Below are positions 5,442-6,099 of a DNA stretch of 6,099 nucleotides, one piece after another (positions within the stretch are counted from its first letter, which is position 1; the number at the start of each line of letters is the position of its first letter). This DNA comes from Gammaproteobacteria bacterium. GTDB taxonomy: Bacteria > Pseudomonadota > Gammaproteobacteria > Eutrophobiales > Eutrophobiaceae. The translations under genes were made by a program, and so were the position numbers. Where the stretch lies: positions 5,412 to 11,510 of the forward strand of contig VYCZ01000014.1 of assembly GCA_009843675.1 (NCBI GenBank). Direction: 5' to 3'. The notes beneath the pieces were generated by a model. The model saw only the letters and a list, made by a program, of their open reading frames with translations. It made no database searches and was not told the DNA's origin.

Positions 5442-6097
5442 GCAGTTCAATCAATTTAACTGACCAGGTCTACGACTATTACCTCTCCGTAACGCTACGG
5501 GAGGATGAAGTGATGCGCCGCTGCCGCGAGGAAACGGCGCGGCATGAATGGGCCGGCATGCAGATTTCCCCCGAGCAGGGACAGTTCATGACCCTGTTGG
5601 TAAAGCTGCTGGATGCCAGGAAGATCATCGAACTCGGCGTGTTCACCGGGTACAGCAGCCTGTGCATGGCCCGGGCCTTGCCCCCGGGAGGCAAACTCAT
5701 TGCCTGCGACGTAAAGAAGGAATACACCGACAAGGCACAGGAATACTGGCAGGCGGCTGGTGTCGCGGACAGGATTGAACTACGCCTGGCCCCGGCCCTG
5801 GACACCCTGGCCGACCTGCTGCGGGCCGGTGAGGCAGGCAGTTTCGATTTCATATTCGTCGATGCGATCAAGGAAGAATACTCCGATTACTACCCATTGA
5901 ACTACCGCTTGCTGCGCAGCGGCGGCCTGATGGCCATAGACAACGTGCTTTGGGGCGGCAGCGTAGCAAACCCGGACAACCAGAAGGCCGAAACCAACGC
6001 CATCCGCGCCTTCAACAAGATGGTGCACGAGGACGACAGGGTGGATATGTGCATGCTCCCGGTCGGCGACGGCCTCACCCCGATCAGGAAACGCTGA
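5432..6097 (+). CDS. class I SAM-dependent O-methyltransferase (COMT/CCoAOMT-like, Methyltransf_3 family)
   Basis: Predicted soluble enzyme that moves a methyl group from S-adenosylmethionine to a hydroxyl, probably of a catechol-like compound, using a divalent metal. The 221 residues cover the whole family fold. SAM motif I is ELGVFTGYSSLCMA (67-80), with the acidic residue Asp93 at the end of strand 2. FDFIFVDAIK (138-147) supplies Asp144 and a lysine (Lys147) in the position of the COMT catalytic lysine. AIDNVLWGG (168-176) supplies Asp170-Asn171. Asp144, Asp170 and Asn171 correspond to the metal ligands of COMT. Two ATGs are adjacent (5432 and 5435). The second has better spacing from GGAAAG, so the true protein may be one residue shorter. 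The stop TGA is inside the window. The substrate is unknown and its neighbours do not suggest one. Confidence 0.9.
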   Translation: MMSSSSINLTDQVYDYYLSVTLREDEVMRRCREETARHEWAGMQISPEQGQFMTLLVKLLDARKIIELGVFTGYSSLCMARALPPGGKLIACDVKKEYTDKAQEYWQAAGVADRIELRLAPALDTLADLLRAGEAGSFDFIFVDAIKEEYSDYYPLNYRLLRSGGLMAIDNVLWGGSVANPDNQKAETNAIRAFNKMVHEDDRVDMCMLPVGDGLTPIRKR

Positions 6098-6099
6098 GC

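Overview
The window is about 6.1 kb of GC-rich, gene-dense bacterial DNA. It is most likely from a gammaproteobacterium. The TsaB, CpdA and GcvH products can be followed almost motif by motif against their E. coli counterparts, and a Lol lipoprotein-export system implies a Gram-negative outer membrane. The genus cannot be named from the sequence. All seven protein genes appear intact, with no frameshifts.

Layout: (1) 1-133 is intergenic and carries one complete palindromic element plus a half copy, just beyond the 3' end of lolD. (2) 134-3300, minus strand, is a three-gene lol operon: two paralogous lipoprotein-releasing permeases followed by the ATPase lolD. Both junctions are 8-nt start/stop overlaps. 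(3) 3363-4034, plus strand, is tsaB, for tRNA t6A modification, divergent from the lol operon. (4) 4056-4433, minus strand, is gcvH, the lipoyl carrier of glycine cleavage. It converges on tsaB across a 21-nt gap made almost entirely of half a palindromic element. (5) 4434-4624 is intergenic, with two palindromic elements 26 nt apart. (6) 4625-5404, minus strand, is cpdA, a cAMP phosphodiesterase. (7) 5432-6097, plus strand, is a complete COMT-like O-methyltransferase divergent from cpdA.

The genes do not form one pathway. Only the lol genes clearly work together: the permease pair and LolD extract lipoproteins from the inner membrane and hand them to LolA. tsaB, gcvH, cpdA and the methyltransferase look like separate housekeeping units.

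The main non-coding signal is a family of short hairpins built from 13-bp arms (GGGGTCAGAGTAA / TTACTCTGACCCC). There are three complete copies and two half copies, all at gene 3' ends. They resemble REP-type repeats mobilised by REP-associated tyrosine transposases, but no transposase gene lies in the window. Two further points stand out. tsaB and cpdA each have a perfect TATAAT box only 6-8 nt before the ATG, which predicts leaderless mRNAs. Both Lol permeases carry LolC-like and LolE-like features, so they look like a tandem LolF-type pair. I found no clearly novel multi-gene system.
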